From: Lentisphaerota bacterium
GTDB taxonomy: Bacteria; Verrucomicrobiota; Lentisphaeria; Victivallales; Victivallaceae
Reading direction: 5' to 3'
Length of the DNA stretch: 64,000 bases
NCBI GenBank assembly: GCA_015061775.1
Contig: SUVY01000005.1
Coordinates: 16,097-80,096 of the forward strand
The notes under the pieces: model-generated
Told to the model about the DNA's origin: nothing
Seen by the model: the letters and a program-made list of their open reading frames with translations, nothing else
The model's database searches: none
In this document: positions 35,825 through 44,492 of the stretch, piece after piece
How positions within the stretch are numbered: position 1 is the stretch's first letter
Layout of the letters: the number at the start of each line of letters is the position of its first letter
Program-made: the position numbers and the translations under genes

Positions 35825-36935
35825 TTATATACCTCCTGGACACACGGTTTCCGATCGAACAGAGCACGTCATAATCATGACTGCCGCGCAAACGGGCGAT
35901 CTCGGATACGTCTATCGTCTCATTTCCGGAGCTGCCGAATATCACGGCAACATCTCCCGGCTCGGCTGGAGTATCATCTGCAAGGGAACAGGTGGTGTAA
36001 TCCATAGAGATCCTGCCGATCACCGGAGTCGATACTCCATTGATGATGAAGCGGCTGTTGTTCGATGCTCCAAGCGGAAGTCCGTCGGCATAGCCAAACG
36101 CCACGACCGCGATGCGGGTGCGTTTTTTGAGCACAGCAGTGTGCATGTAACCAACTGCGCTCCCGGCAGGAAGCTCCCTCACGTCAACGATTTTCGCACA
36201 GAGCTTGAGCGTTCTCTCAAGCGGAAGCGTGAGCGCGGAACGCTCAGCCATTCCGTACATACCGATTCCGCAGCGCGCCATATTGAAGGGAGCACTTACC
36301 GCTTCGGAATAATTGTTTATTCCATCAAAAGCAGCGATGTGTATATCGCGGCAGCCGGCTGGAAGCTCTGTGTTTCCGAGAAAACTCTTGAGGGAATCCA
36401 GCTGTTTAATCGTATAAGTATCATTTTTTTCACCGGCACTCGACAAGTGGGAGTAAACTCCGATGATATCAACTGATCCAAGCGAACCGGCTTCGCGGAT
36501 TCCTGTTGCGGCATTGTCAAGCGTAAAGCCGACTCTGCCCATTCCGGAGTCGATCACAAAATTGCATCTGGCACGGCGTCCCTGACGGGCAGATTCGCTG
36601 TTTATTTTGCGGGCGGTCTCCATATTGGTGAGCGGAAGCGTTATATCATTGGCGACGGCGTCACTTATTTCGCTGTCGAGAACTCCGCTCAACATACAAA
36701 TCGGCTTGGTTATTCCAAAGCTGCGCAGCTCGAGAGCCTCATCGAGCGATGCCACTCCGAAACAACTGCAACCGCAGGCATCGGCAGCGGAAGATATTTT
36801 TTCCGCTCCGACTCCGTAGGCATCAGCCTTCACCACCGCCATCAGGCGGCGGCTTGGGACTGCATTGATGATCGTCGATATGTTGCGTTTTACCGCTCCG
36901 AGATCGACCTCGAGATAACTGCGGCTGTGGGACAT
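35817..36935 (-). CDS. alr: Alanine racemase
   Basis: Makes D-alanine for peptidoglycan. 372 residues, normal length. PLP-binding lysine in AVVKADAYGVG near residue 35; the second catalytic Tyr lies in the C-terminal domain in SAVGYMHT near 262. RISMDYT near 313 is also conserved. 33 bases downstream of rny and overlapping the aldehyde dehydrogenase gene. Presence argues for a peptidoglycan wall. Confidence 0.94.
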   Translation of the reverse strand: MSHSRSYLEVDLGAVKRNISTIINAVPSRRLMAVVKADAYGVGAEKISSAADACGCSCFGVASLDEALELRSFGITKPICMLSGVLDSEISDAVANDITLPLTNMETARKINSESARQGRRARCNFVIDSGMGRVGFTLDNAATGIREAGSLGSVDIIGVYSHLSSAGEKNDTYTIKQLDSLKSFLGNTELPAGCRDIHIAAFDGINNYSEAVSAPFNMARCGIGMYGMAERSALTLPLERTLKLCAKIVDVRELPAGSAVGYMHTAVLKKRTRIAVVAFGYADGLPLGASNNSRFIINGVSTPVIGRISMDYTTCSLADDTPAEPGDVAVIFGSSGNETIDVSEIARLRGSHDYDVLCSIGNRVSRRYING

Positions 36936-36968
36936 GACTGAACCTTTGACTGTTTTCCGGGAACAGAC

Positions 36969-38573
36969 TTATTTGGCATACTCGACAGAACGGGTCTCGC
37001 GGATGATGGTCACTTTGATCTGTCCGGGATAGGTCATCTCTTTTTCGATGCGCTCACAGATATCTTTGGCAAGCATCTGTGCCTCTCCCTCGGAGACCTT
37101 TTCCGGAGTGACCACAACGCGGATCTCGCGTCCGGCCTGGAGAGCGAAGCAGGCTTCGACTCCCTGGAACTCGTGGGCGATGGTCTCGAGCTGCTCAAGG
37201 CGTTTGAGATAGAGCTCGGTGGTCTCGCTTCTCGCTCCCGGACGGGAGGCACTCAGGGTATCGCAAGCGGTGATAAGGATATCATAGACGCTCTCGGGTT
37301 CGACCTCTCCGTGGTGGGCGGCGACTGCGTGGATGACATCTTTCTGCTCATTGTGTTTGCGCAGGAAATCCGCTCCGATCTGGGCGTGCGGTCCCTCGAT
37401 CTCATGGTCGAGAGCCTTACCGATATCGTGGAAGAGTCCGATGCGTTTCGCCTTCTTCTCGTCAAGTCCGAGCTCAGCGGCGATCATTCCCATAAAGTAG
37501 GCGGTCTCAAGTGAGTGCTGGAGCACATTCTGGGAGAAACTGTAACGGTATTTCAGTCTGCCGAGGATGCTCATGACCTGCGGAGAGACTCCGGTGATTC
37601 CGGTCTCGAGGACAGCTGCCTCTCCGACCTGGAACAACTCCTCGTCGAGCTCTTTGCTGATTTTGCGGACCAGCTCTTCGATACGTGACGGATGGATGCG
37701 TCCATCGCTCACGAGACGCTCCATAAGCTGTCTTGCAACCTCCTTGCGGACGGGATCAAAGCAGCTGATGACCACGGCTTCGGGAGTATCGTCGATAAGG
37801 ATGCTCACTCCGGTTGCCGCTTCAATGGCGCGGATGTTGCGTCCTTCGCGTCCGATGATCCTGCCCTTGAGCTCATCGGTAGGCAGCGGAATAGTTGTAG
37901 TAGTGCGCTCGTAGGTGCAATCCGATGCGTAACGCTGGATGGCGTAGGTCAGGATGCGGCGTGCCTCACGCTCACTGCGGCTCTTGGCCTCTTCAAGGAT
38001 GTTGCGAACCAGGATGCCGGACTCGTTTTTCACCTCGCTGCCAAGTTTTTCCAGCAGCTCTTTGCGCGCCTCTTCGCGGGTAAATCCGCTGATGCGCTCG
38101 AGCTCATCGATCTGATTGGAGATATTTTTTGCCAACTCCTGTTCACGGTTGCTCAGACGCTCGCGGAGCTGCTCGATATCCTTTTCCTGACGCTCGATAT
38201 TTTTCTGTTTTGCCTCGATGGATTCTGCACGGCGGTCAATGACCTCCTCCCTCTGTGCGAGGCGTTTTTCGTTGTTAGCCTGCTCGCGGCGGCGTTCTTT
38301 CAGCTCAGCTTCGCACTCCTCGCGCATTTTGATGGTCTCGCCCTTGGCGGAAACTCTGGCATCGCGGAGAAGGTGCTCCGCTTCGCGCTCGGCATCGCTG
38401 CGGATCTTGCTGGCATCCCGCTGGGCTGCACCTTTTTGCAGACGCTGGATATAGTTGTTGATCATTATTCCAAACGCGATACCGATCACGCAGAACACAC
38501 AGGCAACCGCCACGATCAACGGAAGGTTTCCTCCCGTAGCATTGGCGAACATCATCGTCAAATCAAATCCCAT
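36969..38573 (-). CDS. rny: Ribonuclease Y
   Basis: Membrane-anchored endoribonuclease that starts mRNA decay. 534 residues: N-terminal helix (about 17-40), long coiled coil (about 45-190), KH domain GRIIGREGRNIRAIE near 233, and HD domain with LFHDIGKALDHE near 376 holding the metal-binding His-Asp. C-terminal IKVTIIRETRSVEYAK is the family ending. Between the cyclo-ligase gene and alr. Confidence 0.96.
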   Translation of the reverse strand: MGFDLTMMFANATGGNLPLIVAVACVFCVIGIAFGIMINNYIQRLQKGAAQRDASKIRSDAEREAEHLLRDARVSAKGETIKMREECEAELKERRREQANNEKRLAQREEVIDRRAESIEAKQKNIERQEKDIEQLRERLSNREQELAKNISNQIDELERISGFTREEARKELLEKLGSEVKNESGILVRNILEEAKSRSEREARRILTYAIQRYASDCTYERTTTTIPLPTDELKGRIIGREGRNIRAIEAATGVSILIDDTPEAVVISCFDPVRKEVARQLMERLVSDGRIHPSRIEELVRKISKELDEELFQVGEAAVLETGITGVSPQVMSILGRLKYRYSFSQNVLQHSLETAYFMGMIAAELGLDEKKAKRIGLFHDIGKALDHEIEGPHAQIGADFLRKHNEQKDVIHAVAAHHGEVEPESVYDILITACDTLSASRPGARSETTELYLKRLEQLETIAHEFQGVEACFALQAGREIRVVVTPEKVSEGEAQMLAKDICERIEKEMTYPGQIKVTIIRETRSVEYAK

Positions 38574-38597
38574 TTTTCACCTCAATTTACTGCCGGA

Positions 38598-39179
38598 TCA
38601 CTTGAAATCCGGCTCACATACCACACTCACTTCTTCGGTCACCACCATATCCAGACGCACGTCGTGCTCCTCACAAGGAAGCTTTTCCGCGATCTGGCAC
38701 GAAAAGATGACCCCTATTTTCGGCAGGCGGCTTGCGGCAAGCAGGCGGTCGTAAAAACCTCCGCCGCGCCCCAGGCGCACACCGGCAAGATCACACGCAA
38801 CCGCAGGAACCAGATAGAGCAGATTTGCTCCGCACCACGCGGGGTCTGCCGCCTCAAGTTCCGGATGCGGCTCCGGAATATTGTAGCGTCCGATAACAAG
38901 GTCGCTCTCAACATTGCGGATCTCAACCATTTCATACGCTTCTGATGCCGCGTTGTAACGGGGCAGGAAAAAGCGTTTTTCAGGAACCAATGAAGAGAGA
39001 TCAGGTTCTGCACCCAGTGCAAAAAATCCGGCGACACACTCAGTATTGCGGTAAACATCAAGTTCGCGGATCCTGCCGCAAATTCTGATGCTGCAATCAG
39101 CAAGTTCCTCTCTGCTCAGGGCTTTGCGCCGCGAGCTGTAAAACTTTCTGAGTTCACTTTTCCCGGATGATAAATTCAC
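38598..39179 (-). CDS. fau: 5-formyltetrahydrofolate cyclo-ligase
   Basis: Converts 5-formyl-THF to 5,10-methenyl-THF with ATP. 193 residues. The signature GVRLGRGGGFYDRLL near residue 132 binds ATP, and the N-terminal SELRKFYSSRRKALS helix holds conserved basic residues. Starts with GTG at 39179 after an AAAAGGAG site. A 14-base palindrome (39198-39211) lies just upstream. In many proteobacteria this gene follows the 6S RNA gene, which makes the structured upstream region of interest. Confidence 0.9.
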   Translation of the reverse strand: MNLSSGKSELRKFYSSRRKALSREELADCSIRICGRIRELDVYRNTECVAGFFALGAEPDLSSLVPEKRFFLPRYNAASEAYEMVEIRNVESDLVIGRYNIPEPHPELEAADPAWCGANLLYLVPAVACDLAGVRLGRGGGFYDRLLAASRLPKIGVIFSCQIAEKLPCEEHDVRLDMVVTEEVSVVCEPDFK

Positions 39180-39197
39180 CGTGACTTCTCCTTTTGC

Positions 39198-39211
39198 AGG
39201 CAGATCTGCCT
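39198..39211. promoter_or_regulatory. Palindrome upstream of fau
   Basis: AGGCAGATCTGCCT is a perfect 14-base palindrome just before the fau ribosome site on the minus strand. It could be an operator or a leader hairpin. Confidence 0.35.
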
Positions 39212-39267
39212 TGCCAGAAATCCGGTTTAATGAGAGGAATTACAGAGGTACTATCAAACTATTCAAG

Positions 39268-39582
39268 TTGACCGGACACAAATCCGGCTTTTTACGGAGG
39301 CACAACGCCATCCGCAAGAGAGAACCCGCGACTCCCGCACAGCCGTTCACAAACCGTCTGCGCCTCAAGCGGCGTATCTCAAACCGGGGAGGCTAAAACT
39401 GCACCCCGGAAAAAAACCTCAAAATTCCTCCGGCTCAGTTGCGGTATGCGCAGCGGAAGTTTTTACTCTTCCAACGTAACCCGCGCTTTGCGCCGGACTT
39501 ACTGACAGCCATCACTGTCTGTCATATATATTCCAAAGACCGTTTTCCGACAGCATATCTGCCGCAAAAAAATCCGGTCGTT
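39268..39582 (-). ncRNA. Candidate structured RNA or leader upstream of fau
   Basis: Starting from a promoter candidate, the minus strand can form a row of hairpins: CGGCAG/CTGTCG, TGACAG/CTGTCA, GGAAG/CTTCC, CCGGGG/CCCCGG, CGCC/GGCG, CGGATGGC/GCCTCCG and CCGGA/TCCGG. The ends can also pair (GACCGGA with TCCGGTC). No reading frame explains it. The position next to fau is where 6S RNA lies in many proteobacteria, but about 315 bases is longer than usual 6S and I do not see its consensus. No U-run follows, so it may be the fau mRNA leader. Confidence 0.35.
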
Positions 39583-39588
39583 GTTATA

Positions 39589-39616
39589 AATATATCACAC
39601 TTTCAACCGCTGTAAA
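39589..39616 (-). promoter_or_regulatory. Minus-strand promoter candidate for the fau leader/RNA
   Basis: On the minus strand TTTACA (39616-39611), 16-base spacer, TATATT (39594-39589). Confidence 0.45.
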
Positions 39617-39661
39617 GCGTTTTTTGATATTTTTTTCAACTTTTTTCAATAAAAAGAGAGA

Positions 39662-39689
39662 TTGCAAATGACTTTTAAAGTGCTATATT
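39662..39689 (+). promoter_or_regulatory. Promoter candidate for nadC
   Basis: TTGCAA (39662-39667), 16-base spacer, TATATT (39684-39689), 43 bases before the ATG. The same two boxes and spacing precede the lipoprotein gene at 60568. Confidence 0.6.
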
Positions 39690-39732
39690 AGATATCAAGT
39701 GAAATCAACTGACAAAAAAACGGAGCAATATC

Positions 39733-40620
39733 ATGAGTAAAGACAACGTCAGAATCATTCCCGAAATAGACTGGAAACGCACCGATCTGCTTATCTCCCT
39801 CGCCCTCGAAGAGGATCTCGATGAGAGAGGCGATACCACTACGATCGCCGTCGTTCCGGAAAAAGCACAGAGCCGCGCCGTCCTGCGCTGCAAACAGGAC
39901 GGCATGGTCGTATCCGGTCTCGCCGTCGCCGAGAGAGTCTTCAAAACCGTCGAGCCCCGGCTCGTATTCAATGCTTTCGTCTCAGACGGAGATGTCTGCA
40001 AATACGGCGATCTGCTCGCTGAGATATCCGGTCCCGCCCGGGGAATACTCACCGCTGAGCGCACCGCTCTCAACTTTATCCAGAGACTCTGCGGAGTTGC
40101 CACTGCAAGCCGCCTTTATGCTGAAGCACTCAAAGATTACGATACCGTAGTGCTCGATACCCGTAAGACGACTCCGGGATTCCGCAATCTGGAAAAATAC
40201 TCCGTTGCGGTCGGAGGAGCGACCAACCACCGCATCGGTCTCTTTGACCGCATCATGATCAAAGACAACCACCGCGAACTCGCCGCCGCCGAAGGTGACG
40301 GAGCCATCACCCGCGCCGTTGAAAGAGCAAGAAAAGCTTATCCCGATCTCGAAATCGAAGTCGAAGCCGACTGCCTCGACGAAGTGAGAGAAGCCGCTGA
40401 AACCGGAGTCGAATACATCATGCTCGACAACATGGATGATGCAACTATGGAAGAGGCGGTCAAAATCGTCGCAGGACGCTCCAAACTCGAAGCCTCCGGA
40501 GGAATCACCCTCGAGAGACTCGGACGCATCGGCAAAACCAAAGTCGATTACGTCTCTTCCGGAGCCCTCACCCACTCGGTCAAATCCGCCGACATATCAC
40601 TTGATATCGAGGTTCTCTGA
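39733..40620 (+). CDS. nadC: Quinolinate phosphoribosyltransferase
   Basis: Makes nicotinate mononucleotide from quinolinate and PRPP in NAD synthesis. 295 residues. LDTRKTTPG near residue 140 is the phosphate/substrate-binding signature, with TAERTALNFIQRLCGVAT near 106, HRIGLFDRIMIKDNH near 164 and EASGGITLERL near 254. CGGAGCAA lies before the ATG. Two bases separate it from ruvA. nadA and nadB are not in the window. Confidence 0.95.
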   Translation: MSKDNVRIIPEIDWKRTDLLISLALEEDLDERGDTTTIAVVPEKAQSRAVLRCKQDGMVVSGLAVAERVFKTVEPRLVFNAFVSDGDVCKYGDLLAEISGPARGILTAERTALNFIQRLCGVATASRLYAEALKDYDTVVLDTRKTTPGFRNLEKYSVAVGGATNHRIGLFDRIMIKDNHRELAAAEGDGAITRAVERARKAYPDLEIEVEADCLDEVREAAETGVEYIMLDNMDDATMEEAVKIVAGRSKLEASGGITLERLGRIGKTKVDYVSSGALTHSVKSADISLDIEVL

Positions 40621-40622
40621 AT

Positions 40623-41219
40623 ATGATAGGCTCCCTCAACGGAATCATCGATGAGAGCAGCTTTTCCCAATGCCTCATCGATGTCAACGGAGTGGGGTAC
40701 GAAGTGGAGATCCCGCTTTCGACCTTCGACAAACTGCCGCTTCCGGGAAACAGGGCGAAGCTCTTTATACACACTCAGGTCAGAGAGGACGCGATAACGC
40801 TCTTCGGATTTTCCACAACTGAAGAGCGGGAACTTTTCCGGACCCTGATAAACATCTCAGGTATCGGAGGCAAACTCGCGCTCAATATCCTCGGCGCTAT
40901 GCCGGTACAAAACTTCTGCGCCGCCGTTTCCAACGGAGACGTCAAAGCATTGTCTCTCATCAACGGAATCGGCAAACGCACGGCTGAAAGAATAATCGTT
41001 GAACTCAAAGGAAAACTTCCGGAAACATCAACCGGAGGAGCCTCCCTGCCCGCAATGAGCAGCGCAAACACCTCGGACGCCGCACTCGCGCTTGAAAAGC
41101 TCGGCTTCAAACGCGACGCGATCAACAAGGCTCTCGGAGAGCTGGTGACTGAACTTGCTCCGGAAGAGCAGACAACGGAAAATCTTACCGTCAAAGCCCT
41201 TGCCAAGTTGAGGTTTTAA
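40623..41219 (+). CDS. ruvA: Holliday junction DNA helicase subunit RuvA
   Basis: Binds four-way junctions and recruits RuvB for branch migration. 198 residues: N-terminal OB domain (MIGSLNGIIDE), two helix-hairpin-helix motifs (ISGIGGKLALNIL near 77, INGIGKRTAERIIVELK near 111), a linker and the C-terminal RuvB-binding domain (DAALALEKLGF). ruvB and ruvC are not adjacent. Confidence 0.95.
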   Translation: MIGSLNGIIDESSFSQCLIDVNGVGYEVEIPLSTFDKLPLPGNRAKLFIHTQVREDAITLFGFSTTEERELFRTLINISGIGGKLALNILGAMPVQNFCAAVSNGDVKALSLINGIGKRTAERIIVELKGKLPETSTGGASLPAMSSANTSDAALALEKLGFKRDAINKALGELVTELAPEEQTTENLTVKALAKLRF

Positions 41220-41221
41220 AA

Positions 41222-41647
41222 ATGAATATCCTCTTTGTCTGTACCGGAAACACCTGCCGCAGCCCGATGGCGGAGCTCTACTTCAATGAGTGCCGCAAAC
41301 GCGCCGGACTCACCGAGTGCGCCCGCAGTGCAGGTATTTCGACCCTTGACGGAGGGGATATCTCAGAAAACTCCTTCAACGTGATGCGCGAAGAGGGAAT
41401 AGATGCCTCAAAATTCCGCTCGGCGCAGCTTACCTTTGAGATGCTCGAAGAGGCGGATATGATATATGCCATGACCGCAAATCACGTCAATATTTTAAAA
41501 GAGTGCGCTCCGCAGTTTGCTGAAAAAATAACGACTCTCCTGCCCGGAAAAGACGTCAGCGACCCCTTCGGAGGAAACCTCGACTGCTACCGCAAAACCT
41601 TTGAAATGATGAAACCGGAACTTCAGAGTCTTGCGATGCGCAAGTGA
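41222..41647 (+). CDS. Low-molecular-weight protein phosphatase
   Basis: Cys-based phosphatase of 141 residues in the LMW-PTP/arginine phosphatase family. The catalytic CX5R loop is CTGNTCRS near residue 7, and the general-acid loop is DPFGG near 113. Thr rather than Ile follows the catalytic Cys, as in YwlE-type arginine phosphatases, so phosphotyrosine or phosphoarginine are both possible. Last gene of nadC-ruvA-phosphatase and convergent with the rhamnosidase gene. Confidence 0.88.
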   Translation: MNILFVCTGNTCRSPMAELYFNECRKRAGLTECARSAGISTLDGGDISENSFNVMREEGIDASKFRSAQLTFEMLEEADMIYAMTANHVNILKECAPQFAEKITTLLPGKDVSDPFGGNLDCYRKTFEMMKPELQSLAMRK

Positions 41648-41684
41648 CAGGCATTCCCACACCTGTTCAGGAGCAAGTTTTATT

Positions 41685-43400
41685 TTACGGCTGTTTATTC
41701 CGGAATATCATCGGCAGAAGAAATGCCGGAGCACTTCCCCAGGCATGACAGAGACTTAATCCGAACGGACGCCCGTAAAAATCATAGATGGTGTCTCCGT
41801 CTTTTCCTTCGCCGTATGCCTCAAAAAATGTGGTCGCTCCGTATTTCATCATGCCGCCCCAGAAACGGCGTATCTCCTCTGCAGCCTCACGGCGGAATCC
41901 TGCCCGGATAAGCCCGAGTATCTCAAATGTCTTCATATAAGGAGTTCCTACCGCAGGCAGATCTTTTTTCAAAAGGTGATCGCAGATGCGACGGCTCTCT
42001 GCCTGATCGGCAACAGTCCCTATCGCAAGAAAATTCTGGTGGCGGAGATACTCATTTTTATCCGGAGAACAACGGAACAACCCAATATTCTCATCATAAA
42101 AATCACTGCGGATAATACTCCTGACTTCTTCCGCAACACGCTTATACTGCCCGGCACGTACAGTATCATTCATTCTCTGAGCCAACTTTTCCAACACCTC
42201 GAGCGCCATAAAAAACAGCATCTGTAGCGCACAGTTTTTATCTCCATCCGCCCAGTCTATCAAAACCCATCCAGTCACAGGAAGAAGACCGTTTTCAAGT
42301 CGTTGTGAGAGCAGGATATCTGCTGTTTCTGTGATACGGAAATACTCCTGACGCAGAAAATCCATATCTCCAAAATGTTTTTCGTAGAGCTCAAAACAAA
42401 TCAGATACCAGAGCGTGTAGTCAAATATTCCGTTGATATGCGAATTGCGGACTCCGGCAGAGCCGAGCACAGCCAACGTATCTCTGACCGGTGCGGCTTC
42501 GCAAAATGACTCAGTCATACTCAACAGACTTACTGCAAGATCGCCAGCCCAGGGAAGACGGTCGCGTTTCACTCCATCTATCATAAAGTAATAAGTGCAG
42601 AGCCGCAGTGTATAGACGCTCCGCTCCCAAATCGCATCGAGCTCAGCGTCTCCGCTGGAAAATCTTTTTTTCAGCATCATCGGAGTATAGACCGCCTCGA
42701 TCCAAACCTTCGCATTTCCGGCATGCTCAAGCGAAATATAACGGAACGCCAACGGTACCGCGCTGCAGAGTGTTTCATTATCCCGTCTGACAAGATCAAG
42801 ACGCTGCTCAAAATCAGATGGTTCCCGGTTTTCCGCCTCTTCAACCGACTCTCCGACAAATAGCTCAGCCTCTGGAGCACCGGAAATACAAACCCTTCCG
42901 AAAATCTCTCGCCCGGCATCATACATTCCTCCGGGAAGCTTATCCGGAATCAGCTTCAAAACAGGCAACTCCTCGCGGTGTGGAGGCACTTTGCCGCCGG
43001 AAACGGCAGTTGTATAACACCATGTCTCACCATCAAAAGAGGACTCCCAATCGACCGGCGCATCACAGCAAAAACATGGAACATCCTGTTCGGTATCGGC
43101 AACGGACAACGAAAACTCAAAAACTCCGGGCTCAGACATGCAGATCTCTGTTATTCCGGGAGTTCCGACACAGCTTACCGGAAAAACCCCTGCGGGGAAA
43201 ACCGCTCTGAAACTCTTCGTTGCGTGAGGCAGCATAAACTCTCCGGGATAACCGACCTTCAGTTGTGCCTCGTTTTTTGCCCTTATAAGCTGCTGCTGCC
43301 GAAAAACCTCGCGTTCAGCGCGTCCATATATCCAACGGAGCTTTTTCTCGAATTCCACATCATCTGCCGGGAAAGGATCTGTCACAAAATATTTTTCCAT
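41685..43400 (-). CDS. GH78-like alpha-L-rhamnosidase
   Basis: 571-residue protein with an N-terminal beta-rich region (about 1-240) and a C-terminal six-hairpin (alpha/alpha)6 barrel. The barrel contains DGVKRDRLPWAGDLAVS near residue 275, the GH78 motif with catalytic acid residues, VLIDWADGDKN near 378, and Trp/Gly-rich ends (FFEAYG, SLCHAWGSAPAFLLP). No signal peptide, so it likely acts on imported oligosaccharides. Its promoter -10 box lies in a palindrome that may be an operator. Shorter than many GH78 enzymes, lacking some accessory beta domains. Confidence 0.8.
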   Translation of the reverse strand: MEKYFVTDPFPADDVEFEKKLRWIYGRAEREVFRQQQLIRAKNEAQLKVGYPGEFMLPHATKSFRAVFPAGVFPVSCVGTPGITEICMSEPGVFEFSLSVADTEQDVPCFCCDAPVDWESSFDGETWCYTTAVSGGKVPPHREELPVLKLIPDKLPGGMYDAGREIFGRVCISGAPEAELFVGESVEEAENREPSDFEQRLDLVRRDNETLCSAVPLAFRYISLEHAGNAKVWIEAVYTPMMLKKRFSSGDAELDAIWERSVYTLRLCTYYFMIDGVKRDRLPWAGDLAVSLLSMTESFCEAAPVRDTLAVLGSAGVRNSHINGIFDYTLWYLICFELYEKHFGDMDFLRQEYFRITETADILLSQRLENGLLPVTGWVLIDWADGDKNCALQMLFFMALEVLEKLAQRMNDTVRAGQYKRVAEEVRSIIRSDFYDENIGLFRCSPDKNEYLRHQNFLAIGTVADQAESRRICDHLLKKDLPAVGTPYMKTFEILGLIRAGFRREAAEEIRRFWGGMMKYGATTFFEAYGEGKDGDTIYDFYGRPFGLSLCHAWGSAPAFLLPMIFRNKQP

Positions 43401-43450
43401 AAATACTCTTGCGCTTGCTCCTTCAATAATGACTTTTTACATATCGTTCT

Positions 43451-43470
43451 GCTGTATAATATACAACAGC
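43451..43470. promoter_or_regulatory. Operator candidate overlapping the rhamnosidase -10 box
   Basis: GCTGT (43451-43455) and ACAGC (43466-43470) flank an inner GTATAATATAC palindrome (43454-43464). The minus-strand -10 box lies inside it. Confidence 0.4.
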
Positions 43471-43485
43471 GCAGCCTGCTGTCAA
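43458..43485 (-). promoter_or_regulatory. Promoter candidate for the rhamnosidase gene
   Basis: On the minus strand TTGACA (43485-43480), 16-base spacer, TATATT (43463-43458). Confidence 0.6.
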
Positions 43486-43524
43486 GCGGAATACGTCTCC
43501 TTATATACCCATCTGAAAAACAAT

Positions 43525-43552
43525 TTGTATTTATATCCGGCAGATGTATATT
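43525..43552 (+). promoter_or_regulatory. Promoter candidate for marC
   Basis: TTGTAT (43525-43530), 16-base spacer, TATATT (43547-43552), 41 bases before the ATG. Confidence 0.55.
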
Positions 43553-43593
43553 AATAAAGGTACAGAAATTTTACTTTACCCGGAGAAACAAAA

Positions 43594-44214
43594 ATGAACT
43601 TCGATATTGGCTCAATAGCCGAAAATTCACTCTATTTTCTTGCTCTTATCAACCCGGCAAGCAAAGTGTTTTTTCTCACCGCGCACCAGCCCGCTCTCAA
43701 CACTCACGACCTGCGCCATATCGCGCGGCGCGCCACGTTTTTCGCATTCATCATCCTGGTGGCAGGAGGTGCCGGAGGTAAAGTCATTCTCGAAAATATC
43801 TTCAAAGTTGAACTTTACGCACTCCAGATTTCCGGAGGTCTCGTGCTGTTGTTTTCCGGACTTGCCGCCGTCCAGAAGGGTATGTTTTATCACGACCATG
43901 ACAACAAACACATGTCCATCGATGAGCTCTCAGTCGTTCCGCTCGCTGCTCCGCTGATCGCAGGTCCCGGAACCATCGCTGCAACCATATCATTTTCCAT
44001 CCAGTTCGGATTTCTTCCGACCCTGATCGCCCTCACTCCAGCCCTGCTGATAAATCTTATCGCCATGTACGCCAGCCGCCACATCTCAAAGATGCTCGAG
44101 TTCTTCGTGTTCGTCGGCCCTGTCATCCGACTCACCGGCCTCGTCGTTATGGCTATGGCTATGCAGATGATGCTCACCGGAGTTGCCGCATTCATCAGAC
44201 AATCCCAGTTCTGA
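43594..44214 (+). CDS. MarC family integral membrane protein
   Basis: 206-residue protein with about six helices of the MarC/YhgN family. Visible family stretches are LINPASKVFFL near residue 18 and PLAAPLIAGPGTIAATISFS near 115. The role of MarC proteins is not settled; some archaeal members have been linked to amino-acid transport. Own promoter; divergent from the rhamnosidase gene. Confidence 0.88.
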   Translation: MNFDIGSIAENSLYFLALINPASKVFFLTAHQPALNTHDLRHIARRATFFAFIILVAGGAGGKVILENIFKVELYALQISGGLVLLFSGLAAVQKGMFYHDHDNKHMSIDELSVVPLAAPLIAGPGTIAATISFSIQFGFLPTLIALTPALLINLIAMYASRHISKMLEFFVFVGPVIRLTGLVVMAMAMQMMLTGVAAFIRQSQF

Positions 44215-44238
44215 CGCCGCCAGAATTTTTCAAACATT

Positions 44239-44283
44239 ACATCATTGATGACAACAAACGTCAAAAATGATGTTTATTCTATT
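44239..44283 (+). terminator. Possible terminator after marC
   Basis: ACATCATT (44239-44246) pairs with AATGATGT (44266-44273), followed by TTATTCTATTT. The T-run is interrupted, so weak. Confidence 0.45.
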
Positions 44284-44292
44284 TGGACGCAC

Positions 44293-44321
44293 TTGAAAAA
44301 AAGTGAAAGTAATTGTATCTT
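44293..44321 (+). promoter_or_regulatory. Promoter candidate for the NuoE-galM operon
   Basis: TTGAAA (44293-44298), 17-base spacer, TATCTT (44316-44321). The leader before the NuoE gene is about 165 bases and shows no known riboswitch. Confidence 0.55.
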
Positions 44322-44492
44322 ATATAAATGCGCGCGTTGAGCTGCATTTTGAAACTCTTTTTCAACTTCGCACAGTAGATACACGCGGCGTAAATCAGCG
44401 GCAGGGATGGGGTGATTTTGCTGCTCACAAAAGAAATTTTCCCTTATCCTGTCCGAAAACAGTATTTTCAACAACTTTTGGAGAATATCACA

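Larger units (their letters stand above)
39180..39732. other. Divergent intergenic region fau-nadC
   Basis: This 553-base gap has no plausible gene. It holds a palindrome upstream of fau, a hairpin-dense stretch on the minus strand (39268-39582), a minus-strand promoter candidate (39589-39616) and the nadC promoter (39662-39689). Confidence 0.6.

Noticed and set aside
39268..39582. tmRNA or RNase P RNA in the fau upstream region
   Set aside because: The length fits, but no tRNA-like end, tag reading frame, or conserved P4 sequences could be found.
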